This document shows positions 4,775-5,222 of a DNA stretch of 5,222 bases, piece after piece. This DNA comes from Bacteroidales bacterium (GTDB lineage Bacteria; Bacteroidota; Bacteroidia; Bacteroidales; Dysgonomonadaceae). The notes under the pieces are model-generated. The model did no database searches. It was not told where the DNA came from and was given only the letters and a program-made list of their open reading frames with translations. Position numbers and translations under genes: made by a program. Location: contig JAAYFR010000434.1 of NCBI GenBank assembly GCA_012728155.1, positions 1 to 5,222 on the forward strand. The letters are read 5' to 3'. Position 1 is the stretch's first letter; every line of letters starts with the position of its first letter.

Positions 4775-5222
4775 ATGAATAAAAAAGCAGATATAGGATT
4801 GATCGGATTGGCCGTGATGGGCGAGAATCTGGTCCTCAATATGGAAAGTAAAGGCTATACGGTGGCGGTGTTCAACCGTACGGTCGAAAAAGTGGACAGG
4901 TTTGTCAACGGACGGGGGAAAGGGAAGAATTTTATCGGCGCACATTCATTGCAGGAGCTGGTGGCTTCTTTGGAGAGACCCCGCAAGGTGATGATGCTGG
5001 TCAAAGCGGGCAAGCCGGTGGATGATTTTATCGAGCAGCTCATCCCGCTGCTGGAGCCGGGAGATATCATTATCGACGGGGGGAACAGCCATTTCCCCGA
5101 TACGATCCGCAGGACGAAATATGTGGAAAGCAAAGGGCGGCTCTATGTCGGCACCGGCGTTTCCGGCGGTGAGGAGGGCGCGCTGAAAGGGCCTTCGATG
5201 ATGCCGGGTGGATCTCCCGAGG
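4775..5222 (+). CDS. gnd: 6-phosphogluconate dehydrogenase, decarboxylating (N-terminal 149 codons; cut by window end)
   Basis: Gnd oxidatively decarboxylates 6-phosphogluconate to ribulose 5-phosphate in the oxidative pentose phosphate pathway, in the cytoplasm. The visible part is the N-terminal Rossmann domain: ADIGLIGLAVMGENLVLNM (5-23) holds the GxAxMG dinucleotide loop, NRT (34-36) is the usual NADP 2'-phosphate-recognising region, MLVKAG (74-79) and DGGNS (101-105) are family motifs, and VSGGEEGALKGPSMMPGG (129-146) is the 6-phosphogluconate-binding signature. The catalytic lysine lies in the missing part. The usual length is about 470-490 residues, so two thirds is outside the window. 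GxAxMG plus GVSGGEEGA separates it from 3-hydroxyisobutyrate dehydrogenases. Its position 39 bp after the kinase suggests cotranscription with the hexuronate genes, though a possible -7 box precedes it. Confidence 0.96.
   Translation, partial: MNKKADIGLIGLAVMGENLVLNMESKGYTVAVFNRTVEKVDRFVNGRGKGKNFIGAHSLQELVASLERPRKVMMLVKAGKPVDDFIEQLIPLLEPGDIIIDGGNSHFPDTIRRTKYVESKGRLYVGTGVSGGEEGALKGPSMMPGGSPE

Noticed and set aside
3689..4945. A 418-codon minus-strand open frame opposite the kinase and gnd
   Set aside because: It is antisense to two strongly supported genes, crosses their boundary, and is rich in His/Arg/Pro as expected of a shadow frame in G/C-biased third positions.

Overview
The window looks like a hexuronate (glucuronate/galacturonate) catabolic locus from a member of the Bacteroidota, probably order Bacteroidales. 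The evidence is the close fit of the four proteins to Bacteroidales-type sequences, gene starts without Shine-Dalgarno sequences but with A/T-rich upstream DNA, and several matches to the Bacteroidota -7 promoter element TAnnTTTG. The family-level placement is from recall of the protein families, not from a search.

Layout: a major facilitator transporter of the hexuronate (ExuT) type runs leftward off the window edge (1-734, minus strand, 244 residues visible). It is divergent from a rightward cluster: uxaC (glucuronate isomerase, 1276-2682), a short-chain dehydrogenase of the D-mannonate oxidoreductase/fructuronate reductase type (2768-3580), a PfkB-family sugar kinase that is probably a 2-keto-3-deoxygluconate kinase (3656-4735), and the first 149 codons of gnd, decarboxylating 6-phosphogluconate dehydrogenase (4775-5222, cut by the window end). 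The rightward genes are separated by 85, 75 and 39 bp.

The 541-bp divergent intergenic region (735-1275) is unusually rich in structure: a good promoter for the transporter with a ~200-nt structured leader, a perfect 20-bp tandem duplication next to a perfect 8-bp inverted repeat, two further inverted repeats that could be operators, and a -7 box for uxaC. I see no gene in it.

How the genes fit together (family knowledge plus inference): the transporter imports hexuronate, UxaC converts glucuronate to fructuronate (or galacturonate to tagaturonate), the SDR reduces fructuronate to mannonate, an unseen mannonate dehydratase (UxuA) would give 2-keto-3-deoxygluconate, and the kinase would phosphorylate it to KDPG for an unseen aldolase. 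gnd belongs to the oxidative pentose phosphate pathway and is not an obligate part of this route, so its place in the cluster is the main metabolic question here. I found no RNA gene, insertion sequence, CRISPR array or convincing intrinsic terminator. No wholly novel system is evident; the most interesting material is regulatory.
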